A DNA stretch of 64,000 nt from a cyanobacterium PCC 7702 (GCA_000332255.1 KB235926.1:381193-445192); one strand, 5' to 3'; shown: positions 7,638-16,747, counted from the stretch's first letter. Notes: generated by a model from the letters alone, not told the origin. Numbers and translations: made by a program.

Positions 7638-10067
7638 ATGGGTAAGTTAGTTGTTCTGAAATTTTCAGACGGTTGTTGGAATCAAGGATTTGCCGTCACG
7701 CTGCAAATTAGCACCGAAGGCGAGCTACCTTCAGCAGAAATTGCAGGTAGGCTTCCCCAGGCCAAGGAATTATTACAAAAGTATAAAGATTGGCAGTCCA
7801 GTTATTTGAAGGTGGGAAGTCGTTATCGCCTGTCTGCAGAGCAAGTCCAGGTAACAAACGTATCCATAGTTCAAGACTGCGACCAAACAGCCCACGTTCT
7901 GCGATCGCATCTCAACAATTGGCTGCTAGCTTGTGAGTTTCGTTCCGTACGGGAAAAATGGCTAGAACAACTGTCTCCGCAGGAAGAAATACGAGTTATA
8001 CTGCAAACAGACGACCGCGATCTCCAGCGCCTTCCCTGGCATTTGTGGGACGTACTGCAACGCTACCCAAGAGCAGAAATCGCCCTAGCACCTCTGAAAT
8101 ACGAGCGCGTTATTTCCAAAAAAACACTGAATAGTAAAGTAAACATTTTAGCTTTAATTGGCAATAGTCAAGGAATAAACACCCAGGCAGATAAAGCTTT
8201 ATTAGAAGCTTTGAGCACGGCAGAAGTCACTTTTTTGGTAGAGCCACAACGCAAACAATTAAATGACTTGCTATGGCAGAAAAACTGGGATATTCTTTTT
8301 TTTGCCGGTCATAGTTACAGCCTGGAAAATCACAACAGCGGGCGGATTTATCTCAATCAAACAGATAGCCTAAGTGTTGAAGAATTAAAATACGCCCTCA
8401 GAAAAGCAGTAGAACGAGGCTTGCAACTTGCAATATTCAACTCCTGTGATGGCTTGGGACTAGCACAACAACTAGCCGATCTCCACATACCCCAAATGAT
8501 AGTAATGCGCGAACCCGTCCCCGATGTGGTGGCGCAAGAGTTTTTAAAGTATTTTCTAGAGGGATTTGCTGCTGGTGAAGGTTTTTATGTAGCAGTGCGG
8601 GAAGCAAGAGAAAAATTACAAGGATTGGAGGATCGATTTCCCTGTGCCACCTGGCTACCAGTAATTTACCAAAATCTTGCCGAACAACCACCGACCTGGG
8701 AAGACATTACAGGCAGAAAAACTAGCAAAACAACCAAGCAAACCGCAATCACACCAGCAATTTCTGCTGGTAAAAGCCGCCAACTTGTGCGTCAATGCCT
8801 GCAAATACTGCTTGTTAGCACGGTATTGACCGCAGCAGTCACAGGAATGAGATTTTTAGGGCTACTACAAAATTGGGAATTACAAGCCTTCGACGCTATG
8901 GTGCGATCGCGCTCTCTGTTCGTCGATGAAGGAGTCGATCCCCGCCTGCTGTTAATAACCATTGATGACGCTGATATTGCAGCCCAACGTCGTAAAGGCG
9001 AACAATTAAAGGGTACATCCCTTTCTGACAAATCCCTAAACCTACTGTTGCAAAAACTTCAACAATACCAACCCCGAGTCATTGGTTTGGATATTTACCG
9101 CGATTTTCCAGCAGAATCTCCAGATTTAATCAATCGCCTGCGACAAACTCCTAACTTAGTAGGTATTTGTAAAGGTAGCGATGCATCAATCAATACTAAT
9201 GGCATCGAGCCACCACCAGAAATTCCCCAAGCAAATTTGGGTTTTAGCGACTTTATCCATGACCCAGATGGAGTAGTGCGACGACACCTACTATTTATGA
9301 ACCAAGAGACAGCATCCCCCTGTCCTGCAAACTATGCCTTTAGCTTGCAGTTAGCAGCCCGCTACTTAGAAGCTTTAGGAATGAAAGCAAAATTCACGCC
9401 CCAAGGAGATTTACAACTGCAGCAGGTCATTTTACAACGCTTGCGATCGCGAACAGGTCCCTACCAAGGAATCGACGCCAACGGCGGTCAAATACTCCTA
9501 AACTATCGCTCCAGCAAACAAGTTGCTGAACAAGTTACCCTGACACAATTTTTATCAGCATCCATAAACCCAAATGCCATTAAAAACCGAATCGTTCTCA
9601 TCGGTGTTGTTGCCAAAGGCGATTTTCCAGATTATTGGGCTACACCTTACGGAACTGAGTTAGATAAGCAAATACCAGGAGTGCTGGTACAAGCTCACGC
9701 CCTCAGCCAGATTCTTAGTGCTGTACTCGATAAACGTCCGCTGCTTGTAACCTGGTACCCCTGGGTGGAAACTGGGTGGATATGTATTTGGTCTCTAACT
9801 GGAGGAGCAGCGGTAGCAACACTGCTGGTTTGGCAAAAAACACGACACTCCTTGCTGGGATTGGCTGTTATCGTCACTGCATCGTTAGCAATACTTTATA
9901 TTTTCTGCCTGGTTTTTTTTCTTCAAGGTTACTGGGTGCCACTTGTACCACCAGTATTGACGTTAACAGGAAGTATTGGCATCACCGCAATTCTCAACTC
10001 CAAATTCTTAGGCAAAAATTCTTCACAAGCAAACAATTCCACAACAGCAGGAATTACCTACTTTTAA
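7638..10067 (+). CDS. CHAT-CHASE2 membrane protein
   Basis: An 809-residue fusion. Residues about 130-350 form a CHAT domain with the expected dyad: His225 in FFAGHSYS and Cys270 in FNSCDGLG. After a polar linker, a hydrophobic helix (about 387-405, ILLVSTVLTAAVTGM) leads into a CHASE2 domain (about 410-705), recognised by LQNWELQAFDAMVRSR, LLLITIDDADI, RVIGLDIYRDFP and GFSDFIHDPDGVVRR. The last 100 residues hold three hydrophobic helices. In known CHASE2 proteins the sensor is extracytoplasmic between the first helix and this three-helix bundle, which puts the CHAT protease-like domain in the cytosol. Most CHASE2 proteins carry a C-terminal cyclase or kinase; here the only candidate effector is the N-terminal CHAT. 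Ligand and substrate are unknown. Confidence 0.85.
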   Translation: MGKLVVLKFSDGCWNQGFAVTLQISTEGELPSAEIAGRLPQAKELLQKYKDWQSSYLKVGSRYRLSAEQVQVTNVSIVQDCDQTAHVLRSHLNNWLLACEFRSVREKWLEQLSPQEEIRVILQTDDRDLQRLPWHLWDVLQRYPRAEIALAPLKYERVISKKTLNSKVNILALIGNSQGINTQADKALLEALSTAEVTFLVEPQRKQLNDLLWQKNWDILFFAGHSYSLENHNSGRIYLNQTDSLSVEELKYALRKAVERGLQLAIFNSCDGLGLAQQLADLHIPQMIVMREPVPDVVAQEFLKYFLEGFAAGEGFYVAVREAREKLQGLEDRFPCATWLPVIYQNLAEQPPTWEDITGRKTSKTTKQTAITPAISAGKSRQLVRQCLQILLVSTVLTAAVTGMRFLGLLQNWELQAFDAMVRSRSLFVDEGVDPRLLLITIDDADIAAQRRKGEQLKGTSLSDKSLNLLLQKLQQYQPRVIGLDIYRDFPAESPDLINRLRQTPNLVGICKGSDASINTNGIEPPPEIPQANLGFSDFIHDPDGVVRRHLLFMNQETASPCPANYAFSLQLAARYLEALGMKAKFTPQGDLQLQQVILQRLRSRTGPYQGIDANGGQILLNYRSSKQVAEQVTLTQFLSASINPNAIKNRIVLIGVVAKGDFPDYWATPYGTELDKQIPGVLVQAHALSQILSAVLDKRPLLVTWYPWVETGWICIWSLTGGAAVATLLVWQKTRHSLLGLAVIVTASLAILYIFCLVFFLQGYWVPLVPPVLTLTGSIGITAILNSKFLGKNSSQANNSTTAGITYF

Positions 10068-10201
10068 AGTAGCCTGAGTACTACTTTGCCACTATTTTTC
10101 CAGTTATTCCGTTTCGTAAAACTCTTAAGAATATAGCAACTTCCCCTGTCCTCGTAATTGTAATTGACTAAATCTGAAATTATTTACACTGAGGAAAATT
10201 T

Positions 10202-11011
10202 ATGAAATTTGGTTTATCGTTGCTCATACTGGGGTTCGCAGCTACTTTTAGCAGCGCCGGTTTGTTTATTACTGCGGGTTTGGTTGCAGCACCCTCTTCC
10301 TTACTAGCAGCAACTAAACTAACTCCAAAAACCACTCCTTCTTCTAGGGATAAACGCACCTCCGTAGTTTTACCCCAACTACCTCCAGGTTCCGCTCCCG
10401 GAGGTCGCCGATATGGTGGAGCAACAAGAGGACAGTGTCCAAATGTAACACCGCCCTTAACTGCTTTGGTTCCTTCTACTCTAGACTCGTCATCAGTTAG
10501 GAATGTTTGGGGATTGACTGCAAGGGAATACCCGAAATTATGGTTTTATCTACCCTACACCAAAAACTCCTCTATACAAGCGGAGTTTACAGTCCTAGAT
10601 GATGAATCGAAAGACCCGATCTACACCAGTGCGATCGCTTTACCAACAAAGCCAAGCACGATCGGTGTTTCCCTACCTCACAACATTCCTCCCTTGCAAG
10701 TAGGTAAAAAATACCGTTGGTTCCTTAACGTTTACTGCGATCCCCAAAAACAATCAGTCCCCATTTTCGTAGAAGGAGTCATTATACGTAAAAATCCTGA
10801 TGCAGCTTTGGTAGGAGAGTTGCAAAAAGCACAGCCACTGCAGCAAGTTGCTATTTATGCCAGTAACGGATTTTGGCACGATGCCCTGACTACTCTAGCA
10901 GAACTACGCCAGAAATCTCCCCAAAATGAAATCTTTGAGAAAGAATGGACAAATTTGCTCCAAGCTATAGGCTTGGGTGAGGTGGCAAATAGACCTTTAG
11001 CTTCCAATTAA
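10202..11011 (+). CDS. DUF928 family secreted protein
   Basis: The 269-residue product begins with a signal peptide of about 30-36 residues (LSLLILGFAATFSSAGLF and an alanine-rich end). The mature part has the DUF928 marks: PPGSAPGGRRYGGATRG, LTALVPSTLDSSSVRNVWGLT, a WFYLPYT strand and KKYRWFLNVYCDPQ. The fold is probably beta-rich, ending in a helical tail (ALTTLAELRQKSPQNEIFEKEW). It is predicted to sit in the periplasm or on the outer surface. Function is unknown. Its place 134 bp after CHAT-CHASE2, whose sensor faces the same compartment, fits the recurring CHAT/DUF1822/CHASE2/DUF928 neighbourhood of cyanobacteria and makes it a candidate ligand-presenting partner; that role is inference. 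Confidence 0.82.
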   Translation: MKFGLSLLILGFAATFSSAGLFITAGLVAAPSSLLAATKLTPKTTPSSRDKRTSVVLPQLPPGSAPGGRRYGGATRGQCPNVTPPLTALVPSTLDSSSVRNVWGLTAREYPKLWFYLPYTKNSSIQAEFTVLDDESKDPIYTSAIALPTKPSTIGVSLPHNIPPLQVGKKYRWFLNVYCDPQKQSVPIFVEGVIIRKNPDAALVGELQKAQPLQQVAIYASNGFWHDALTTLAELRQKSPQNEIFEKEWTNLLQAIGLGEVANRPLASN

Positions 11012-11429
11012 TTTTCCCCGCTCTGTTACTTAAGGACGTCTTGGCAACCCTTATTACTTTCCCTTTACTTGACAAGGTCAGGGGGAACGATTCACGACTG
11101 GAAAAATTTTTACAATCAATAAAATTTTATATATTTTTATATTTTTAGTTTTTTAAAAAAATATTTAGTGTTATCCTTATGTAATTTTAATGCTTTCTCA
11201 AAAGCAGTTAAGTATCTTTTTGTCAAGTACCATAAATCAACCAAAATAGACATCATAGCCCGTAGAGGAGGTAGCGCCTTGTGGTTTTCTCCCCTGTGGA
11301 GTCCCCCTCCCGGAGCTAAAAGTATATTTAAATACAAGTGTTTTGCAGCCAAAAAAATAACACGGATGTATAATTAGCGCGTCTCCCAGGAAAAAATAGC
11401 CGTTTTCTACCTCAAAATTAAAAGATATT
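11012..11429. other. 418-bp intergenic region, AT-rich then GC-rich
   Basis: The stretch 11100-11165 is almost pure A/T with several T-runs and could end transcription of the CHAT block, but I see no strong stem. A more GC-rich stretch at 11257-11320 (GTAGAGGAGGTAGCGCC ... CCCCTCCCGGAG) interrupts the AT-rich sequence and could be a dispersed repeat or UTR structure. Short frames on both strands here lack protein-like composition. It separates the CHAT block from the DUF4912 fusion gene, so the latter probably has its own promoter. Confidence 0.4.
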
Positions 11430-14400
11430 ATGTGGCAAAAAGACAAAAAAGAAAGTTCCATAGTTAGCCTGGCATTATTGCTGGCATTAGCTGCAAGCCC
11501 CATAGCAGTAAATTTGGTACTGTCAGAATCAGCACCAGCTCAATCTCCTGCTCGTAACGCTGTATCCTTCCCATTACCGCAAACAGTACCAAGCGACATA
11601 GTGATACGCATCGATGGTTCGAGCAGCATGAGCGCAATTAATCAAGCCATAAAAGAAAGGTTTGAGAAACAATTTGCGGGAGCACGAGTAAAAATAGCTA
11701 CTAATGGTACGGAGGCTGCACTCAAAGCTTTGCTCGCAGGACAAATCGATATAGCAGCGATCGGTCGCGGTCTGACCCCAGAAGAAAAAGTTAAAGGGTT
11801 GGAACAAGTGCGGTTGCGACGAGAAAAAATAGCAATCTTCGTCGGTGCTGAAAACCCCTTCCAAGGAAGCTTGACCAGTCGCCAATTTGCCAGAATTTTC
11901 CGCGGTCAAATCACAGATTGGTCACAACTAGGACGCACTGCAGGTAAGATTCGGTTCATAGACCGCCCGCTGAGCAGCGAATCTCGAGAAACTTTTCGCA
12001 CCTACCCAGCCTTTGAACGAGCTAAATTTGAAACCGGTACCAACGCTATCCGCTTAAGCGAGGATAACACCGCCGAAGTTGTCAAACAATTAGGTAAAGA
12101 CGGTATCAGTTATGCTTTAGCCAATCAGGTATCAAAACTAAAAGGCGTGCGAATTCTGAAAATACATAACACTTTACCCGACGATCCCAGGTATCCGTTT
12201 TCGCAACCTTTGGTATACGCATACAGAAAAAATCCCAGCCCGAACACGAGCAGATTTTTGGGCTTTGTTACAAATACACCCGGAAAACAAGCTGTAGAGG
12301 CCGCCATGACTGCACAAGCAGAAGCGATCGCAAATAGCCTCTCCCAACCCCAACCCTTCCTTGCAACCCCAACCACCTCTCCCGCGACGACACCAATAGC
12401 AAACAATACCACCACTCCACCCAGTCCCAAACAGGAAATACCAACCACAACTACTTCCGCAACTGAAACTCAAGAAACCACAACTAAGATAGCGACTTCT
12501 GTTGCTGAAAACAGTCAAATTGACCAAAACCAAAAAGCCCTTTGGCTAGCATTACCTGCTTTGGGTACGGGAGGATTAATACTGTGGTTGTTGCGAAGAA
12601 AACCAAAAACTCAAAAACAAGACAAAGTTACTTCTGACTCACAAGCAGATCCCACCAAAGAGGTGGTCAAAGTTGCTTCTCCTGCAGAGACAAATGTTGA
12701 CAATAACTATCAAATAACACAAAACCACAGTTACGGTAAAAGTACTGCTCCCACAACAGGATCGCCACTTCCATTAAAATCATCACAAACAGCAGACACA
12801 TTCACTGAGAACACCGCCCTAGATTTAGAAGCACCGGTAGCAGTGGTCAACAAATCCTACACACCTTTACCAGATACTCCTTTAGTCCCAACAACAGAAA
12901 GCGAACAGCTAAAAACTGCAGTCCACAACACTACACAAGACCTGTATCCCGCACTTCCAGATGTTTGGGAAGATATATCTTCCTCACAAGCACCCGATAT
13001 TCCGGAAGTTTCACTTGCTCTAGAGCAGCAACCACCTTCTGTAGAATCTACCGATTCTGACATTCGCCAACAAGCACCCGATATTCCGGAAGTTTCACTT
13101 GCTCTAGAGCAGCAACCACCTTCTGTAGAATCTACCGATTCTGACATTCGCCAACAAGCACCCGATATTCCGGAAGTTTCACTTGCTCTAGAGCAGCAAC
13201 CACCTTCTGTAGAATCTACCGATTCTGACATTCGCCAACAAGCACCCGATATTCCGGAAGTTTCACTTGCTCTAGAGCAGCAACCACCTTCTGTAGAATC
13301 TACCGATTCTGACATTCGCCAACAAGCACCCGATATTCCGGAAGTTTCACTTGCTCTAGAGCAGCAACCACCTTCTGTAGAATCTACCGATTCTGACATT
13401 CGCCAACAAGCACCCGATATTCCGGAAGTTTCACTTGCTCTAGAGCAGCAACCACCTTCTGTAGAATCTACTAACTTTGTCCACCAGCAATCTCATTCTT
13501 CTGAAGTTGTTGCCAAAACTGAATATCCTCCCTTACCAGATGTTTGGGAAGATACATCTACAGAGGAAGAATCAACCTCGGAAGTTCCTATTTCTACATC
13601 TGAGTTAGAACCATCAGCTGCTGTCAACACTTGCGTTCCAGAACTACCAGATATTTCGGAGCTGGAATCGCCACAGCAATCATCTCAAAATGTATCTACT
13701 TCCAGCTCGAATACTTTAGAAGACACAGACATTAATTCAAAAACAGATTCGAGCATCGGCCCTTGGGCTGTTATCTATGGAATAGACGAAAATCAAAATC
13801 CAAGTGTCGATTTGCAAACAAGCAGCAGCGAACCCATTGTACCATCGCAACATTTAGATGGAGACAATAGTATTGTCCTCCAAATGCGAACTCCCAAATG
13901 GGCTTATGTGTCTTGGCGAATTTCCGAACAAGCTAAGCAAAATCTCAAACAACAAGGAGGTTCTCAGTTTGCCCTGCGACTTTATGATGTTACTGGCGTT
14001 GATTTGAGTTATCAAACCCCTGTTGTTGTCCAGCAATACGACTGTGAAGAAACAATCAGCGATCGCTACGTGGCCATTCCCGCCAGCGATCGCGATTATA
14101 TGGCAGAACTTGGCTACCTAACTGATGAAAATCACTGGTTATCACTTGCTCGTTCCGCCATTGTTCGCATCTTTAGTCGTCCAGAGAAAAATTTCTGGTT
14201 CATCGCCGATGTAGAATTGATCGTTCACGGAGCAACCGAACCTGGTTCCAGCATAGATATCGGCGGCCACCCCATCAAACTCAAATCAGACGGTACTTTT
14301 CACCTGCGCATACCTTTTACAAACAACTCCATCGAATACGCTATGAAAGCTACCGCTGCTGATGGTCAACAAACCAAATTCATCCGCATGAAATTTTTTC

Positions 14401-14435
14401 AGGACACTTCCACAGAGAAATTAAAGAATGAATAA
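11430..14435 (+). CDS. PstS-like substrate-binding / DUF4912 fusion with tandem repeats
   Basis: A 1001-residue protein. Residues 1-38 form a signal peptide; about 50-290 match the phosphate-type periplasmic binding protein fold (IRIDGSSSMSAINQAI, VKIATNGTEAALKALLAG, IDIAAIGRGLTPEE, FRGQITDWSQLG). A Thr/Pro-rich linker follows, then one membrane helix at about 371-389 (LWLALPALGTGGLILWLL) capped by RRKPK. The next 420 residues are acidic, low-complexity and carry a 28-residue unit repeated almost six times (residues 520-681). Residues about 811-990 are a DUF4912 domain (RTPKWAYVSWRIS, FWFIADVELIVHG). By the positive-inside rule DUF4912 should be cytosolic and the binding domain periplasmic, an unusual transmembrane arrangement. 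No Pst permease genes are nearby, so transport is doubtful. The ATG at 11430 gives a good signal peptide. Confidence 0.8.
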   Translation: MWQKDKKESSIVSLALLLALAASPIAVNLVLSESAPAQSPARNAVSFPLPQTVPSDIVIRIDGSSSMSAINQAIKERFEKQFAGARVKIATNGTEAALKALLAGQIDIAAIGRGLTPEEKVKGLEQVRLRREKIAIFVGAENPFQGSLTSRQFARIFRGQITDWSQLGRTAGKIRFIDRPLSSESRETFRTYPAFERAKFETGTNAIRLSEDNTAEVVKQLGKDGISYALANQVSKLKGVRILKIHNTLPDDPRYPFSQPLVYAYRKNPSPNTSRFLGFVTNTPGKQAVEAAMTAQAEAIANSLSQPQPFLATPTTSPATTPIANNTTTPPSPKQEIPTTTTSATETQETTTKIATSVAENSQIDQNQKALWLALPALGTGGLILWLLRRKPKTQKQDKVTSDSQADPTKEVVKVASPAETNVDNNYQITQNHSYGKSTAPTTGSPLPLKSSQTADTFTENTALDLEAPVAVVNKSYTPLPDTPLVPTTESEQLKTAVHNTTQDLYPALPDVWEDISSSQAPDIPEVSLALEQQPPSVESTDSDIRQQAPDIPEVSLALEQQPPSVESTDSDIRQQAPDIPEVSLALEQQPPSVESTDSDIRQQAPDIPEVSLALEQQPPSVESTDSDIRQQAPDIPEVSLALEQQPPSVESTDSDIRQQAPDIPEVSLALEQQPPSVESTNFVHQQSHSSEVVAKTEYPPLPDVWEDTSTEEESTSEVPISTSELEPSAAVNTCVPELPDISELESPQQSSQNVSTSSSNTLEDTDINSKTDSSIGPWAVIYGIDENQNPSVDLQTSSSEPIVPSQHLDGDNSIVLQMRTPKWAYVSWRISEQAKQNLKQQGGSQFALRLYDVTGVDLSYQTPVVVQQYDCEETISDRYVAIPASDRDYMAELGYLTDENHWLSLARSAIVRIFSRPEKNFWFIADVELIVHGATEPGSSIDIGGHPIKLKSDGTFHLRIPFTNNSIEYAMKATAADGQQTKFIRMKFFQDTSTEKLKNE
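12987..13472 (+). repeat. 84-bp in-frame tandem repeat, five perfect copies plus a partial sixth
   Basis: Units start at 12987, 13071, 13155, 13239 and 13323, each 84 bp and identical by eye; a sixth copy starts at 13407 and diverges after 66 bp. Each unit encodes 28 residues beginning QAPDIPEVSLALEQQPPSVE. Flanking the array are two copies of LPDVWED (encoded near 12952 and 13531), suggesting an older degenerate repeat from which the unit grew. Perfect identity points to recent expansion by slippage or recombination, and the array may be collapsed or variable between isolates. Confidence 0.95.
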
Positions 14436-14467
14436 CACTTAGCAGTTTCGAAAATTAATTGCATGTT

Positions 14468-14497
14468 GTAGCCTCGAAATTGGCACTCCGGGGCTAC
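14468..14497 (+). terminator. Hairpin after the DUF4912 fusion gene
   Basis: GTAGCC at 14468-14473 pairs with GGCTAC at 14492-14497, extended inwards by about three more pairs including one wobble. It lies 33 bp after the stop codon and is followed by CTTATTTA, a poor T-run, so termination efficiency is uncertain. Confidence 0.45.
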
Positions 14498-14530
14498 CTT
14501 ATTTACTAGAATTTTACTTTTGCAATTACC

Positions 14531-14927
14531 ATGAAAGTTGTTGCTATTAGACTTCGACCCAAGCAAGATTTAAAGAAAAGTTTACAGCGATTTGCACTCC
14601 ACACAATATTTTGGCAGGCTTTATCTTAAGCGCGGTTGGTAGCCTCAAGCAAGCTAAATTTCGCTTTGCCAACAAACCAGTACGCTGCTAAACGATAATT
14701 TTGAAATTGTTTCCCTCAACGGTACAATTGCGAGCGTTCACCGTGCACCTTCACATTGCTATTGCTGATTTCCAAGGTCAAACTATACGAGGACATCTGG
14801 ATGATGAATGTATAATTTACACCACAACAGAATTAGTATAACAGATGCCTTTACTTTTCTCCGCACCCTTGATGAACAAACTGGCTACAATATCAAAATA
14901 GTTAATTACTGCATCCTACCGTACTAG
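14531..14927 (+). pseudogene. Decayed DUF296 (PPC) DNA-binding domain gene
   Basis: Three-frame reading recovers pieces of a DUF296/PPC protein in the right order: MKVVAIRLRPKQDLKKSLQRFA from 14531, AGFILSAVGSLKQAKFRFAN in another frame near 14613, FEIVSLNGTIAS near 14700, LHIAIADFQGQTIRGHL near 14750 and TFLRTLDEQTGYNIKIVN to the end. At least three frame changes and in-frame stops separate them, so the gene is dead. An intact family member is about 140 residues and matches this length. From memory the conserved histidine site of this family sits in the VHLHIAIAD region, which is still readable here. No IS remnant is visible. Confidence 0.8.
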
Positions 14928-15156
14928 GAAAGATTCTCTTCTATATCCATAAAATCAATTAGAAAATTAGAAACTAATCGACAGATAGAATAGACATTTT
15001 TAGGATGAATGCGATTGCTGTAGGCGCAGAGATGACCGTGAGAAAATATGTGTCTAATTCCAGCTGAAATATTTTAATAAGCTTTATGTACTCGGGAAAA
15101 ACTTTTAGAACCATAATTTTTAAACATTTCAGATTTGAGGAGTTATATCAAGAAAC

Positions 15157-15181
15157 AAAAAACCTGGAGTATCAAACTCCA
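15157..15181 (-). terminator. Rho-independent terminator of the PDH E2 gene
   Basis: On the minus strand a TGGAGT stem (15181-15176), a 5-nt loop and ACTCCA (15170-15165) are followed shortly by six Ts (15162-15157). It lies about 40 bp beyond the stop of the gene at 15218, in the correct orientation. Confidence 0.7.
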
Positions 15182-15217
15182 AGTTTCAAGTTATTTTCTG
15201 CAGCAAGAATGCGGAAG

Positions 15218-16513
15218 TTACATTGTTAAAGATTGAGGGTTAGTTTCAATTAACTTTGCCAAATCTTGGAGAAATGCTGCCGCTTGGGCACCGTAAATGA
15301 TACGGTGATCGCAGGTAATATTCACCTGCATTTGTTGTTTGATACCAAGCATACCATCGGCTGTTGCTACCACTTGGGGACGGGATGCTCCCACCGCCAA
15401 AATCGAACCTTGTCCCGGTGGTAAAATTGCGTCAAATCTATCCACGCCAAACATCCCCAAATTCGATATTGTAAATGTGCCAGTACTGTACTCTTCTGGT
15501 TGTAATTTTTTAGTCCTGGCGCGTTCAACCAAAGATTTCCAACTGCGGGAAAGAGAGTATATATCTAATTGATCGGCATTTTGTAGAACTGGGGTGATCA
15601 ATCCTCCATCATCCATAGCCACGGCTATGGCAATATTAATGCTAGAAGGATAGACAATACCTTGGTCAGAGTAATTGGAGTTAATAAGAGGATGTTTTTG
15701 CAACGTTACAGCTACTGCTTTTGCCAGTAACGCTGTCATCGTTACGCCTTTGGACTTAATTTGCTTGTAAAGTTGGTCTAGGGCATCAGTAGTGATATTG
15801 TAGCCGACGTGAATGACAGGTACCGAGAGGCTGGCGACCATATTCCGCGCTACGGCGTTTTGCAGGGTCGTCAAAGGTACAACTTGCCCGGGAACTGCAG
15901 TTGTGGTTGGCGCGGGAGCAGGTGTGGGTTGGGCAAAAGAAGGTACTGCTGGTGCAACGGGAGTAGCGGGAGCAACTTTGGTGCTAGCTTTGCCGCTCGC
16001 TGCTTCTACATCTTCGGCGATAATGCGACCGTAGGGTCCGCTACCAGAGATGCTAGCCAAGTCAACTTTTAATTCCTTGGCGAGTTTGCGGGCGCGCGGT
16101 GAAGCCACAATTCTGCCAGAGTTTTTGGTTGAGCCGTTTTGAGCTGCTGCGGTAGTTGTATCTGCTGTTTGTCCAACAACGGCAGCTGTTGTCGTTGGGG
16201 ATTTGGCAGCAATCGTAGTGCTAGCAGTACCTTGATTTTGGGCCATAGACTTGGCTGTTTCAATTTCAGCTTCCGTTTCTGCTAAAAGAGCGATCGCAGC
16301 TCCCACAGGGGCGGTTTCACCAGCTGGAACCAGGATGTGAGCTAGATATCCTTCGTAAAAGGATTCCACATCCATATCTGCCTTGTCCGACTCGACAACC
16401 ACCACAGTTTCGCCTTTTTCCACTTTGTCGCCTGGGGATTTTACCCAGGATACGATTTTGCCTTCAGTCATGGTGGAACTTAGCGCCGGCATGAATATTT
16501 CTAGAATGCTCAT
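15218..16513 (-). CDS. pdhC: Dihydrolipoamide acetyltransferase, pyruvate dehydrogenase E2
   Basis: A 431-residue E2 subunit that moves the acetyl group from pyruvate dehydrogenase E1 to CoA. Residues 1-80 are one lipoyl domain, with the lipoylated lysine in ESDKADMDV; an Ala/Thr-rich linker follows; a peripheral-subunit-binding domain lies at about 133-168 (ASPRARKLAKELKVDL, GSGPYGRIIAEDV). The rest is the catalytic core, ending in CDHRIIYGAQAAAFL. Bacterial E2s usually have DHRxxDG; the Y in place of that D is, from memory, normal in cyanobacterial and plastid E2. It is also called odhB in some annotations. The E1 alpha gene is about 18 kb away at 34562, a scattered arrangement usual for cyanobacteria. 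The ATG at 16513 starts exactly at the lipoyl domain. Confidence 0.93.
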   Translation of the reverse strand: MSILEIFMPALSSTMTEGKIVSWVKSPGDKVEKGETVVVVESDKADMDVESFYEGYLAHILVPAGETAPVGAAIALLAETEAEIETAKSMAQNQGTASTTIAAKSPTTTAAVVGQTADTTTAAAQNGSTKNSGRIVASPRARKLAKELKVDLASISGSGPYGRIIAEDVEAASGKASTKVAPATPVAPAVPSFAQPTPAPAPTTTAVPGQVVPLTTLQNAVARNMVASLSVPVIHVGYNITTDALDQLYKQIKSKGVTMTALLAKAVAVTLQKHPLINSNYSDQGIVYPSSINIAIAVAMDDGGLITPVLQNADQLDIYSLSRSWKSLVERARTKKLQPEEYSTGTFTISNLGMFGVDRFDAILPPGQGSILAVGASRPQVVATADGMLGIKQQMQVNITCDHRIIYGAQAAAFLQDLAKLIETNPQSLTM

Positions 16514-16747
16514 AGGGGGTTTGGCGAATCGATAATTTTATGGATTTTAACAGCTTTTGTCAGATCGAATTGTAGCTTGAGCCAAGGCCAGAGGAACTAT
16601 TCTCCAGACTCTCGGGTCTATGAATTTGTACTTGCTCGACTGCTGGTGTGATAGAAATATTACTCAAAAGTAAGAAGAAATCGGGCGATCCCACCATTTA
16701 AAATTCAAATCGTTCGCTAAATCCTTGGAAAGCGTTTTGTAATTTTT

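Noticed and set aside
11168-11377. 69-codon plus frame and overlapping minus frames before the DUF4912 fusion
   Set aside because: Frames cross a GC-rich insert and AT-rich flanks, with no start signal and no recognisable motif.
12857-13399. 180-codon minus-strand frame with perfect 28-residue repeats
   Set aside because: It is the antisense reading of the 84-bp tandem repeat inside the DUF4912 fusion gene; openness follows from the repeat itself.
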